From: Solea solea
Lineage: Eukaryota; Chordata; Actinopteri; Pleuronectiformes; Soleidae
DNA length: 64,000 nucleotides
Direction of reading: 5' to 3'
Assembly (NCBI RefSeq): GCF_958295425.1
Contig: NC_081146.1
Location: 15,248,131 to 15,312,130, forward strand
The notes under the pieces are model-generated. The model had not been told where the DNA came from and made no database searches. It worked only from the letters and a program-made list of their open reading frames with translations. Both the position numbers and the translations under genes were made by a program. Shown in pieces: positions 31,351 to 44,125 of the stretch (within the stretch, counting starts at the first letter, position 1; each line of letters starts with the position of its first letter).

Positions 31351-34341
31351 CGAGGATGAACACTCGCACAGTGTCAGAACTGACAGGTGAGGAAACAAAA
31401 ACTTCCGGGAGTCACTTGACTGGAGACCTTTCAAAATAAAACCACGACATGACCTCTGACAAGCCGTTTTAACATGTAATAGCTAATCGCGATGTTTTAT
31501 ATTATATTACATGATATTATATTATATTATTGGTTTAAATGAATATTTCCACAAAGCAATACATTTTCCCTTTTTGTAAGGTCAACAATTGTTCACATCA
31601 CCAATAAAATATTGAGCCATAACCACATCCGCAGGAAATTCAATTGAAATCTGTCCTTTACTTTTTGAGTTATGCAGCTAACAGACAACAAATAATAACA
31701 AATGATAACTGCAGGCTAAGCTGGTGAGGAACACGACACTTAGCTAGTGTTCACTAACTTTCAAAGAGAAGCTCCCACCTTAACTAAGGATGAGTATTGC
31801 TGCTAATTTCTTTATTTGTCATTAAGGGACAGCTAAAATGAAATAATTATTCTAATGAACTGAGCGATGTTTTTTTTTTTTGACTGGGAGGTCAAAACTT
31901 TACCCTGGTTAGCTAATATGAGCTAATCAATCTAGTTAAGTTCTAACAAATATTAGTATCAATAACTGACAAGGACATGTGGAAATGTGAAGTAGTTAAG
32001 TATTTAGAAAGTTAGCAACTTATTCAACCATATGAATGTTTATAAGAAATGCTCAACACCATATCAACATGTCTTCTTTTTTTTTTTTACCTGCAGACAG
32101 AAGCATCCTGACAGTTAGACTTGATTTGTGATAGTTCTTGCATGACTATAAGTGGTAAGTGACATATTATCAATGATGATCATGTGACCATCTTACTGGA
32201 GATTCTGAAATAAATTGTATTCTCAGCCAAACAGCCTGACCTTACGAGCCGAGAGGTTTCCCTCTTTGTGTAGTTCTGGCTCCTGTGGTGGGACACTTAT
32301 TTAATAGGTTTCTCTTAGATTTATTATCAGGGCCCTGAGACTCATGTTACTGATCATGTATGTAACAAAATATTAATTTTTTTTGCCTGCATGTCTAGTA
32401 AATACACAATACTTATGCAGTATATGTTAAAGAAAATACATATAACAGTATTAAGCATATTGATAGTACTGAGCATAATTACTGTATTTTAAGTATCACT
32501 AATTAGATAACTAGTTTTATTTTCTAAATCTCCTATAGCAATCAATCTGGTGTCAGGAGATCCACAAGATCGAGGCTTGTGGACGTACCTGCAAATATCG
32601 ACAACATGACCAGTGAAGACAAACCTGAGATCTGCATCTCAAAGACTCGTGAACGTAAGGCCAACGCTTCTGTATATCAGCTGATTTGGCTCCTGTCACT
32701 CTGATTTTGTTCTCTCAGAGTTAACACAGTATTTTTACTTACAGTGTAAAGCATCTATGTATTATATATATATCTTCATGATCCTATTTTTTTTTTAACA
32801 GACTTTTTCTTGCACAGGCTTAGGGAACATGTAGAATTGTTTGGCTATAACATCACATCACCCTTGATTAAAAGGTTATATGATCAGAGTCAGTGACATA
32901 AAATCAGACCAGTTTACTCTATTAATGTAAATAAACATTCCATGTTTTCTAGTTTTCTTTCCCCAAGAGATACATCTCTTAATCCACAACTTGAACTGGT
33001 CTATCCTAAATAGTAATAGTTTAGACTTTTATAATAGTAAGAGTGGCTGACACACATAAGTTCCTGCAGAAAGGTCTTAATATTTCAAATTTGTTGTGGA
33101 AGGAATAGAACTACTAACAGGTGTTTTGGGTCATTATCTTTGCAGTGTTGTCAGATGCCCAGCTGCTGTTAAGCGACATAGAGAAGCTGCTGGCCTCATG
33201 TACACAAATATGTCCTTCCTACCAGAGGCTGCAAAGAAAGGTTTGTAAATTGGCAGGGCAACAATCCCCCAATCTTCTCCAGTCATCTACATTAGCGCTA
33301 CTGCTAAAAACAGTCTGTGAATGACAAACAGCTTGACATAAAACAAATCTTGAGAGGCTCCATTTCAAAACATTTACTCAGGATGAAAAATAAAATTACA
33401 GGATTCAATTAAGTGACTCTGGGACAAACAGTAGTCATTGTTAATCTTTCTGACGGATTTCCTCCAGATTTCCAGGAACAGCCAAAATAAATAAATAAAA
33501 TGTTCTCTCAACTTTTTTGGTTGACTGAGAATCCATTTGGTTTTTACAGAAATGCCTTTGGTCCATGATGTAATTTGATATATAATGGCCTTGAAAGCAT
33601 CTATTCTATCCACACTTTTTGTCATATTTTTTTGCGTTCTGGTTGTGGCCCAGTTAGTTGACCACCCCAATGTCAGTCCCACCTATCAACAAGGAAATAT
33701 CACTTCAAAATGTGAGATGTCAGCTGTTGCACACCAGGCTAGGCAAGTACTGCTGCAATTAGCATGGTAGTGAGTAGTGAGGTAGTGTTGTGAGGATCTC
33801 ACTTTATCAGAAAGCATGCACAACACTTAATTTATCTCAAACTTATCTGAGATAGTATTCTTATATCCTTATCATATTATCCACTTATATTTGTGTTATC
33901 TTAACATGTTTTTCACCTTTATGTTGTGTGTTGAGGTAGACAACATTTCATATTTGAACAACAGAACAGAACTTGTTGAACTTGTTTTTTTGGTGTATAT
34001 TGTATGCGTCATACTTTGATATCGCTTTATCACTTCATCACCCCATAGAGGTCCTTTTCAATTATTTACGTACATATTTAACCATATTTTAAAGCCTGTA
34101 TAAGGTTTTATTGCACAAACAACCTTGTTACTATTTTATGTGCTCAAGCATACTTCGACAGTGTGGTCTGGTGTGCATGTTGTTGTGACAGATTCATCAG
34201 GAGTGTGAGGCCAGCATAGAGGAAGACGGGGACACCTTGGTCATAGATGACTTCAGGTTCCAGAATGCAGCCAGCATGGTCGAGCTGAGGATGCTGTGGA
34301 CAAACCCTGGTGCTGGTGGAGGACATCAGTACGACAAATGA
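31259..34341 (+). CDS. Unrecognised spliced gene head-to-head with AZI2, 162 or 97 residues
   Basis: Four exons join in one frame: 31,259-31,386 (donor gtgagg), 32,539-32,654 (gtaagg), 33,146-33,240 (gtttgt) and 34,192-34,341, each later exon preceded by a pyrimidine-AG acceptor. The product would be 162 residues. Residues 49-55 are RRSTRSR, a basic patch; 82-100 form a leucine-rich helix (LLSDAQLLLSDIEKLLASC); 117-130 are acidic; the end is ELRMLWTNPGAGGGHQYDK. No signal peptide, membrane segment or known domain was recognised. If the first exon is non-coding, translation would start at M66 (32,606), giving 97 residues. The ATG at 31,259 lies within the area assigned to AZI2 exon 1, so the longer form requires overlapping 5' ends. 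AATAAA at 34,480-34,485 would end the transcript. The joined splice phases support a real gene; function is unknown. Confidence 0.72.
32097..32154 (+). other. Possible alternative exon of the unrecognised gene
   Basis: A 58-base segment sits between a strong acceptor (a T tract then acctgcag) and a consensus donor (gtg|gtaagt). If included, its frame into the next exon contains a TAG and no later ATG before M66, so it would be either 5' untranslated sequence for the 97-residue form or a premature-stop exon. Confidence 0.45.
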
Positions 34342-34479
34342 CTGATGGCTACACCTCAGTGGCTGTGTGACACAAGGTCAACAGAGCAAACAGTGGTAAC
34401 AATGGCAGCCAACAAACAAAAAAGGCTAAGTGACATGTTCAGCTCTTCATGACAGAGAGGCAAAGTTTATGTTGTATAA

Positions 34480-34485
34480 AATAAA
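34480..34485 (+). terminator. AATAAA poly(A) signal of the unrecognised gene
   Basis: Canonical hexamer 139 bases after the stop codon at 34,341. A second AATAAA is near 34,864. Confidence 0.6.
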
Positions 34486-36159
34486 AAGGCCAGTTTCAGA
34501 TAAATGTCCCAACTGTTTCTAAATGTTTTTGATGGTAAATGTTAAATGTTATAAATTACTAGTTCAATGTTGCTTTATTTTATCACTGTCTTAGTTTACA
34601 CTGAGCTGCTGCCTTTAACGATAGTGCCAGTTGTGTAAACCTTAAATGTCCTTCACGATACATCACAACACTGTGTAGGTAGGTTAAATGGGGACATGGC
34701 TTTCTCTTTGATTACAGAGCTGTTAAACTAATCAGTGTCCTTCCTGTTTGTACCTGACTGTAGATCATCTTGCTGCCTAAAAGCACTTCTACTGCTCTGA
34801 TTATAGTAAAGTTTCTCAGTTCACCAGGGCTTTTAGTGCATTTGGCTTGAAAAAGAACTGTATAATAAACAAAAATGACAGTGCCACTCTACTATATCTG
34901 CAAGTCCATAAGAAATCTGAAAATCTTATAATTTAATAACCTTTAGTCAAGACCTTTAGAGTTAATAAATACATTTCACTGCATCATTTAGTATGATTAT
35001 GACAGTACTATCTCTTAGCTGTTTGTATAGAGACCACTTCTGAATGCTTTCTTTGCATACAGCTATACAGAATAGCTTTGTAAATTATTTCAAACAGAAC
35101 ATTGGGCCACATGTGAAGGAAGGTAGCTGAAGGTATATTATGGAATGCTGCGCACACGGGCACTTTTCAGATCTGTACTTTTACTTTTCGCTTGTGTATT
35201 TTGTCTAGGTCAGGGTACATTATTTACTGTGACTTATTACTCTGTTGATCTCAGTGGCATTGCATTTACATACATTTAAAAATAGGTGAATGAGCTTGAG
35301 GCAGCATTTAACATGATGTTTCAAATATTGTGGTACTGTTGTATCATCTGCTGGGAAATTGGTTTTAATTTAATTAATATTTCATTGGATGCTTTAATTT
35401 GACCTTAATATTCTTGTAAATTTCAAATCTAATGCCGCTTTCTATTAGGCAGTATCGTAAGAATGCAGTAAATAGTTAAACATAAAGCACTGTGTGTTTG
35501 TTGACATAGATGTAAAAGTATAAAACCCCTCTTTTAAAACAAATCCCTTACTGAAACTGAGGCTCAGAAATGAAGTCCTCCCTCGTCAGGTTACACCTCA
35601 TGTAAACACACTGAAATGAAGACAAGATCTGTTCCTGAGGTGACAAGACAAGTGTCACAGCATCAACACTGTTACTGTTGAATGATTAAACCCAGAAATG
35701 TGCCAAATATTAACACACTAAATGGACTGACATCATTTATGCAAATAAGGTCATTATTATGCACGTGCTAGTTCAGTGCCCAAATTAAGTGCTTGTTTGG
35801 AGCACACGGGATGTGTTTGCAAGTGTGAGCTCTATGACACGTTACAGTCACTTGAAAAATCTAATTAGGGTTACATATGGCGGAAAATTATAGTAGTGGA
35901 ACTCAAAGGCAACTTAAGTTAAGTTAAGGAAACTGTTAGAAGCTACAGTGAGAAATCCTTTCAAATAATTAAGGGAATTTAGAAAAAGGATTTAATAACA
36001 TACACTGTATACATATATATATATATCCAGTAATCCAGGAATCCAGGAAAGTGACTGTATTGATTGAATCTTAAATAATTAGATTTTTAAGTTGTTTTAT
36101 TCACACACCAATTACAGATAGTGAACTTGACCTCTGAATGTAACCCAGCATCCTTCTTA

Positions 36160-36320
36160 CACACCAGTAGTGAACACATGCAAACCAGGAGCAGTGGGCA
36201 GCACTTATTTGCACCCAAGGAGGAATGATGGCTGGGTACCTTGCTCAGGGACACCACAGTCCTTTACCTGTCTCAGGATTTGAACTGGCAAACCTCCGGT
36301 TACAAGCCCAATTCCCTTTC
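36160..36320. repeat. Fish interspersed repeat fragment
   Basis: The order 'cagtgggcagcac', 'ggtaccttgctcaggg', 'gatttgaactggcaaacc' and 'ccggttacaagccca' is that of an abundant teleost repeat (from memory). It is diverged and creates a spurious 69-codon frame. Confidence 0.55.
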
Positions 36321-37856
36321 CGCTTGGAAAATGGCCTGCTGCATTTGTCCTAAAGAGCCACATGAATTATGTATGTTACATCCTGTGCAATTAGGTGTTA
36401 TATGTTCTTTGGAAATAATGAACATTCACTCTGTCCTTGATCAGGTTTGACAACATTGGGACTTTGAACCCTTGAAACTAAGAGCGCTGCAGTAGCTGCA
36501 GATTGATGCTGCTGTATTGTGTGAGTACACTATGGTGAATGATTGCAGCTGTGGGTTGTTTGAATGACCATTTCATGTCTGTTTCTGATACAAACATCTG
36601 CTGTCAATAAATTGGAGCTCACAGACCTGAGGAAACGGCAGATACATGCTATGATCATTTCCCACCAGAAGGTGATGCTGTTTCTTCATTATTTTACTTG
36701 GACACTGCTTGTTCATTAGGTGTTCCAGATGACAATAAGACATTTAAAGGCACTCCAGTTACATCCAAGTGAAGTTGCGTGGCTGAAGGTTGGACACTTC
36801 CACACATCCCTTTTATAGCCTTGTAAAACCTTGAGTTAGAACATTGTAAAATTAGTACAGACATGCAGAATATACTCGCCTTTGTCTCTTGGCAAAGGAG
36901 AACGTATTCACCTATAATTAATCACCAGAGAGACATGTATGGATGGTGGAATCACAGTGTACCCTCTGTGATCCCTTTCTCTGCAATATAACAGCCCATC
37001 ATCTTCCACTGCACTACTGCGGTTAAAGTTAAGATCAATGATGCCAGTGGTACAGTCATATATCATACTGCTGTCACAGAGTTGTTTCACACAGTTGAAC
37101 TAAACTTCACCAACACAAATTATACCAACAGTCGATATGACCCCAGTATTTCTGTGTCTTTGTTTCAAAAACATTGGGGAAGTTGGACAGTCATTCACTG
37201 CACATGGTTAAGGCTTATCGCCCATCAATTGTGTGCCGAGCTGCAGTGGGAGGAATGGTGTTATAAACTACTGCTGGTGATAGGGGCGGGATGGTATTGT
37301 AGCCTAGATTTCGACAAACACACTGGATGAGAAAATGGCTCAACTAAACATTGTGTGAGATGCTTGCAGCCTTAGAGCACTGTTGTTCAGTTCACAAGGA
37401 TCCTTGGCAACCCACGATGTGTTTTCATGTTGTGCTTCTGATGTGAAGTGCCCCACTGATTCATTATAGACCCTGAAACTGTGCCATATAATCAGGAACT
37501 GGCCTTCTTTATACAGCACAGAGGTTACTCATATCTAAGACTGTGTCGTGGTACAGCAGAGGGCATCCCTGTGGACTGAAAGAGCAGAGCTGCAGCAGGG
37601 CACCCAAGGCCCTTTCTTTGTTTTTGCTCAGCCAATTAGAGAGAAATAGAGTTTGCTGTGAAAGAGGAACAATGGCTTGTGTATTTAAGTCTCAGAGTCT
37701 ATGTCTGCAGTGGCAAGACGAAAACAGTACGAACCCTTGCACTTACCTGGCTCTTGTTGTTCTTGAAATATGATTTTATCTTCATCAAAATCACAAGTAA
37801 ATACTATGAAGCACATAACACAAATACACATTATTGTTATCATTCTTCTTCTTCTC

Positions 37857-37900
37857 ATTATTATTATTATTATTATAATTATTATTATTATTATTATAAT
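37857..37900. repeat. (ATT)n microsatellite
   Basis: Trinucleotide ATT repeat with two single-base interruptions, preceded by a CTT run. Confidence 0.85.
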
Positions 37901-38086
37901 GTGCCAGTTTGTAGATTTAATTTTTTATGGTCAATTGGTCATTGTGCTCCTGAATCACCCACTGGTGAACAGCCATACTGGCATGATTTCTTCAGATACT
38001 AAAACCCCTTGGAAATTAATTATCCCCTAAATGACTATGTTTACTCATCACTAAGACAATAGTCTGAAAAAGGACCTGAGTGTAGG

Positions 38087-38182
<96 letters not shown>

Positions 38183-38183
38183 G

Positions 38184-38223
<40 letters not shown>
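38087..38223. repeat. (ATCT)n tetranucleotide repeat, about 34 units
   Basis: Nearly pure ATCT/CTAT repeat with one ctgtct interruption near 38,181. It ends about five bases before a CCAAT motif in a promoter-like patch. Confidence 0.95.
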
Positions 38224-38360
38224 CCTGACCAATGCATAAACCCCGCCCCCTCAGCTCAGTCACGAGGCCTCAGGCCACACAACAGACGAGTTATTAGCTT
38301 CAAGTGCAAACAGCAGAGTGTTGATGTAATACGTGAGTTATGGTGACAATTAATCAAAGG
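38224..38360 (+). promoter_or_regulatory. Candidate promoter and non-coding first exon of a plus-strand gene
   Basis: A CCAAT motif (38,229-38,233) and a GC box (ccccgccccc, 38,241-38,250) precede a CpG-containing block that ends AATCAAAG|GTAAGA at 38,359/38,360, a consensus donor. No ATG-initiated frame fits, so the exon would be untranslated. By mammalian gene order the next gene after AZI2/ZCWPW2 is RBMS3, which has very long introns; linking this exon to it is inference and no RBMS3 coding sequence was seen. Confidence 0.4.
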
Positions 38361-39060
38361 TAAGACACGGTTTAAGTTCATTGCGTTTGAAAGAAAAAGT
38401 TGTTTGGCTTTGACTGCTGGTTCAGTGACGTTTAGTCACAGAAAGACATGAAATATTTAGGTGAACTCTTTGGACTCAGTGTAGGCTCGTCTTTTTTCTT
38501 TGAAATAACATGCATACAATTAAGTCATTAAATGTATTTCTTAGAAATGCCTGGTTTAACTAATTCAAAATACCATTAGGTGTTACAGAAATGGCACTAA
38601 AAACAGTGAAATGTTACTTTATGCTGTAATTCCCTTCTTGCTGTGGTTTATGTTGTGGTGTGGGCTGTAGCTTGTGTTGTTAACATGAAGCTAACGTGGT
38701 CTTGTGTGGGTGTTCTTATTGAAGAAAATGGTGTTCATGGATGTTAGTGGAGCTTCTTCACGTGCTAATGAGGTATTTAAACGATTAAGAAAATCTGCAC
38801 ATGATTTAGCAGGCAAAGACCAGTTGATGATGGCGGCATTGGTTCATGTCAGTCAGGACACATTGACAGTAAACAGCATGTGATTTTCCTACTGTGACCT
38901 ATCATTACAACACTTCTAACATTACAACTAACATTAACCAGCATAAGTACAAATGCACATCCTTACACATTTTTCCACTTACTTTATAACTTAATAAAAC
39001 AGTTTTAATCTTTGAGAATGGGGCTTATTCATAGGTCAATTGAGAGTGGTCGACTTGGGG
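38361..39060. other. Non-coding stretch after candidate first exon
   Basis: Nothing beyond AT-rich unique-looking sequence was seen. Confidence 0.4.
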
Positions 39061-39067
39061 ACAGAAA

Positions 39068-39365
39068 TGTTCACTCACTCACTTATACCGCTTTATCCTC
39101 CACATGAGGGTCGCGGGGGGGTGCTGGCACCAATTTTAGCTTGACATAGGGCGAAAGGCGGGACAGTTTGCCTGTCCATCACAGGGCCACACACAGATAA
39201 ACAACCATTCACTCACACGCCTATGGTCAATTTAGAGTGTCCAATTTGCCTAATCCCCATATTGCATGTTTTTGGGCTGTGGGAGGAAACCAGAGAATCC
39301 GGAGAAAAGCCACACACATGCAGTGAGAAAATGCAAACTCCCTGTAGAAAGAGATGTCCAGCACC
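39068..39365. repeat. Fish interspersed repeat with 'catcacagggccacacaca' core
   Basis: The ordered blocks 'ataccgctttatcctcca', 'gggtcgcggggg', 'cctgtccatcacagggcc', 'ctatggtcaatttagagt', 'ttttgggctgtgggagga' and 'aaatgcaaactccctg' define one of the commonest teleost retroposon-derived repeats (from memory). The copy is near full length on the plus strand. Confidence 0.75.
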
Positions 39366-41850
39366 TGTGATTTTGTTTTTGAAACTATTACACTGGCCCT
39401 TTAGTCTTGACAGTTATTCTGCATTTTGCCACTGTGCTAAGTTAGGTATAGACATGAAATGAAGTGAGCTTTCTAATCTGTTGTATACAGTTTTAGAGGG
39501 ATATGTGTACACATACACAAAAACACACATGCAATGCAAATCATCATAGAGTGAGAGAAATTTGAAAAAAACAAAACGTCCTGCATTTATGCACTGAGGC
39601 ACAAACAATACTTCACACAGTTGCTTTGTGTCCTCAGTTCAACTTCTGTGAAACTTCTTGACAGGAAGTGCTGTGATGATTTCACACAGTGTGCCATAAC
39701 ACTCCATCTCTCCTAAAGACCTGGAGGTCATTAACCCCTACCCGCTGCTGTCTGTAGCTGTGCAGAGTTTGATGACACCTCTTTTCAAGCAAAAGCTTGA
39801 AAACAAGTATGAGGCTGTGTTTTTTTTGTGTGTGTGGTGCAGCGTGTGTTTAGCTAGCTAGCACCCCTGGCTTGGCCATCCGGCTCCACCATATGGCCAC
39901 ATTTATCATGTATCTTGCTGTCCATTAAGACTGCCCTTGCTGGCTGCAGAGGCACTGCTGGGGCATCAACCTCACCTCAGGATCACTGTGGACGACTGAC
40001 TGTAGTCCACTGTGTTAATGCTGCAAAATTACATGATCTATGACACCATTAACAAAGCTTATTTTGTCAAATGTTGTCTGTTTAAAGATGTGCAAGGAGA
40101 TCAATTGTATGTGTCTTACACATTGAGCAGGTCTCCCACACTGATTTAGGTTTGTGGCTCACAAATGACAGCTTGAATTGGCTTGTGTGCATTACTTATG
40201 GACAACTTTTATTTCTCAAAGATGTGACTGTTGAATTATATTTAAATGAAAAAGATTAGCTGGTGGCCATGTGCTATTTACACACATTATATACTCATAC
40301 TGTATTACAGTTCATCTTCTTGTGCTTCTTGAGGTTTTTGTGAATTAGAGCTGCAATTATCTCATCGACAGAAAATGAATCTGCAGCCAAGTTGCGAAAT
40401 GCTAAGGGTTTTGTGGTTTTAGCTTCACATTGTTCTCAATAATAAACAATGATTATAAAACAATGTAGCATGCCATGTTTTGGTCCGTAGCATTAATGAT
40501 CCTACTTTCTGATTTCCCTCTGTAAGAAATAATTGTAGAACGTTTTTTACTTGAAAATATGATTCATATGTACCATTTCATATCGCATAAAAGAGAAATT
40601 AATTTTACATTTTAGACATGATGTATTAATCAACTGCAAATAGTTTTCTGATAAAAATATCAGTCTTGCTCCCTGAGCCCTGAACTGTGGCAAGTAATTA
40701 CCTTTTCTTTTCTGGTTTGATCTGCACTCAGGCTGCATTTACGCCGCATGCACATCATCACTGACTTTCATATAAGTCGGTTGTGCTCATTTTGTTTAAA
40801 GGCAGACAAGGCTCCTGTGTAAAGACCGAGAAGCAAAATAGCACTGACAGAAAGGTCGTTACCACCTGAACCATACAACAGAAAACACTTTACTCAACAA
40901 TACAATAAATTAACTGGAATTTTCCCTGGTCGATAGGTTGTATAGTCTGGAGTGGAGCTAGTAGCTCCGTCTTAGCAGTACAGTTTTCATTTTTTATTTG
41001 CAATATTTGTTAAGCATCCATCTGCTTCCCTCCACCTTTCACTGGTAACAGTTGTGCCAGTCAAAATATGTTTTTATGCACATTACGTTGACTTTTTAAT
41101 AGAAGACAAGGTCATGGGATTTTAACTTGAAGGAATAGTTTAGGTTTGTTGGAGTCCTGAGAAAATCAACATTTTTAGCTCATGGGTACACAGGAGCAGC
41201 TGGTCTGCTGTTGCTGATTTCAAAACTCCAAAATAACACATTTACTGATGGAGGCAGCAGCTGATTGATGTTTACAAAGCCATACAATACTTTGTGTGCC
41301 TGGAAACCCTTTTCAGTCAGAAAAGGCTGTCTATTGTCATGAGAAAGCAGCAAACATATTCTTAAGATATGGTAGGAAAGGGAAGGTGTACATTTTTACG
41401 AGGCCAGCCTTTAGTTTATGGCCAAAATCAGTTCATTGTGTCCCTGTTGACAGCCATGTTGGCATTAAGAATGAGCGTCCATGTCTAAGACTGGTTCTCG
41501 GTTAAGGTAGGGCACTTGACGGCACACTTGTGATTGATGTGCAAGTACCTCATACCTCACCTTAAAAAACCTGACTATCACTTTAACAGTTATATCCACA
41601 CTGGAGTGCCTGTGGTAGTAACATTTTTATTCCTGCTGGTGAAGAATCAAAGAATATTAGTCCCGTGGTGAAGAGTCTGGATGTGATATGGAGCAGTATA
41701 TGTGATGAGCATATTGGATGGTGGAGGTGTGGACATGAATTATATCAAAAGACCCTTGTAGCAAAAAAGGCACAGTTTAATTGAGGAAACGGCAAAAACC
41801 ACGATTGGCTCATGGAGTTTGTGGCAAACTCTGATTGGTTGAAGATTTGT
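39366..41850. other. Non-coding stretch
   Basis: No exon, RNA gene or defined repeat supported. 'Tagagctgcaat' near 40,346 could be a remnant of the hAT-like family described at 53,373, but the match is too short to call. Confidence 0.4.
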
Positions 41851-41856
41851 TTTTCA

Positions 41857-41990
41857 AACCTTAAAATAATGATGTTCTCAAATGTCTTGTTTTGTCCACA
41901 AACCAAATGTATTCAGTTTTAATGATTTCTTTGTTATTTGGAGAGAAGAAACCATGAAATATTCACATTTAAGAAGCTGAAAATCACTTA
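41857..41990. mobile_element. Fragment of the 53,373-type hAT-like element
   Basis: Shares 'atgatgttctc', 'aatgtcttgttttgtccacaa', 'cagttttaatgatttctt' (approximate) and 'atattcacatttaagaagct' with the complete copy at 53,373-53,686, same orientation. Both termini are missing or diverged. Confidence 0.75.
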
Positions 41991-43860
41991 CTTAAAACAC
42001 AACATGTTTTAAGTAATTGTTTCAACATTGTTTAATATAATAATAGACAATTATTTCATGTTTGAGAAGATTAAATAAACAAAACAACATGACAGATGTT
42101 TTATGAAAGTGAGTTGGAATTGGCCACATATTCAGCACCCACAACTTTTAATAGCGAAAAGCCGACATTGAATGATTAAACAAGGCAGCGATTTCTGTGA
42201 CAGCTCGTAAACAGTAGGTTTGAACAAAACTTTGAATGTAAAGTGACACTGCAAATAATTTAGTTGCCTTGGTGACTCGTCCTTTATCAGCAGGGCTCCT
42301 TCACACCTTAGCTTGTGTAAAGGGACTGTAAGGCCAGCTGTTGTTTCAGTACATCCATGTTAAGCATCAAAACATCAAACAGCAGGCATGACTTAACTGC
42401 CCTGTGAGAAGATCACAGACTGCTTTTGCGTCTGTCTTTTTTTTTTATCTCGGGAAGAAGTCTTTGCATTTCCCTCACTCTGTGTAACACTCTTCATTTT
42501 CTCTCATCCTGCCCGTCATCTTCCTCTGTCTCTTCTTGATGGTTTGACAGTGTGACAGTGGTGGAAAGATGTCTTCAGACGCGTGTGTGTGGGTGTGTGT
42601 GTTGGGGGATTGTCAGCTGGAGTGAGCTGTCTGTCTTGGCATCACTGATTGCATTGTGTGTGGGTGTTTGTCCATGTTTGTAAGAATCTGAAGCTTGTGT
42701 GTTTCTTATTGAACATCAAATGAAGGGGTTTGTCAACTGTATTCCCCTTTTAAAAATACATTTCATTTTAGAATTCTATCATGATTGAGAGATAAAAGAT
42801 CATGTTTATATCACCTTTTGTGGACAGTGACTCCGCACTAGTAGTTGAGGTCAAACAACAGATATTATTAAATATATCTGATATAAATAGCTTGTGGAAA
42901 CACTGGAGTAGAACAGTGATTTACCCTAAAAGCATTGCAACAGCGCTTGCTACCCCTAAATACTATATAATACAAGCTGCACAAACAATAATTACTAATA
43001 TGCATTTTCATGCAATTGAGAATCAACAGAAATAAGGAAAGAAGCAGTGTGGTGTGACAGTTTGCAGAATCACATCACTGTTGGTTGTACTGCAGATTTA
43101 TGAGGGTTAGTAAAATGACTAAATAACAACAGTAGACTCTTGTCTGGTGATGCAGATGGAGAAGTTTTACTTTTTATTGCCAAAGCCGTTTTCTCGTCTC
43201 CCAGCTGTCAGACTGTCAATGTATGGAATGACTCATTTTAAGTGTAACATGTAGAAGTTTGCTGATTTCTTTTTCTGGACTACCCACACATTGATTTAAA
43301 CCACATCTGTTTATTCAGTGACATGCATGCTGAGGACATTTTATTTTTTTGAAAAGTTTATCATATGTCCACACCTCCACCTTAAGGTCTTACAATCAGC
43401 AGCACCAAAATACCACCTCTTCATATTTCACATATTTTTTGATGTTTTGTCTTCCAAGCAATATCCTTTGAATAACCACTACCATGTGACTTTAGACAGC
43501 CACACAAAGCTGCCACAGTCTGTTTTTGTAAGGAGAATGTTATAGTAAAGGTAGATCAGAGCAGCTTGTAGAACTCTGTTTTAGTATTATTCTAACGGCA
43601 GTGTTCACGTCCTCTCCCTTCCCTGGACTCATGTTTTATTAAAGTTATTATTTTTTGTTAGGTATAGCCAAGTGCATCGTATACTAATGGTGTTTGTTAA
43701 TGCTTAGCCACCTTTTTTTTTCAATGACTTCAATCCTCAACAACAAGAAAGTCCAACAATGTTTCACAGGTGTTGTCTGCACAGGTGTGGTAGATCAGCT
43801 CAAATGTAGAGAGGCATGCTAGGGCACATGACCAATAGAATGACAGCAGACAGGGAGAGC
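41991..43860. other. Non-coding stretch
   Basis: AT-rich with a GT-rich patch at 42,580-42,680. No supported exon. Confidence 0.4.
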
Positions 43861-43952
43861 TTCTAACCGTGTCTCAATTCAGGGTCTAGATCCTGTGAAG
43901 TGTGTATTTGTCATTTGGAGGTTGTCAAAATGTGCCTTAACGCCTCGTTGTG

Positions 43953-44125
43953 GGCTGTCCCAATTGCCACATGAATTGTGGACTCCTTCTCATGCGGCCG
44001 CTTGTGTGCAAAAAATTGTGGTATATGGTCGGCTGTAAAGGATCCACCAGACCTATCCTTTCCAGCCAAGCTAACATCGACCGCATGCGAAGGAGTCGAC
44101 GTAGACCGTTAGAATTGGGACAGCC
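43953..44125. mobile_element. Short palindromic DNA transposon remnant
   Basis: Inverted ends ggctgtcccaatt (43,953-43,965) and aattgggacagcc (44,113-44,125) match perfectly over 13 bases. Inside, 'gactccttc' and 'gaaggagtc' are also inverted. Such fold-back elements are common in fish. A related 'gtctcaattcagggtc' at about 43,870 suggests a wider or nested insertion. No transposase. Confidence 0.7.

Larger units (their letters stand above)
34500..38080. other. Non-coding stretch right of the unrecognised gene
   Basis: AT-rich, no supported exon. In mammals ZCWPW2 follows AZI2; no CW zinc finger or PWWP coding segment is visible here. One repeat lies at 36,160-36,320 and an ATT microsatellite at 37,857-37,900. 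Confidence 0.45.

Noticed and set aside
33585..33770. 61-codon frame beginning like a signal peptide
   Set aside because: Lies within the last intron of the unrecognised gene, has no splice or promoter context, and hydrophobic starts are common by chance in T-rich DNA.
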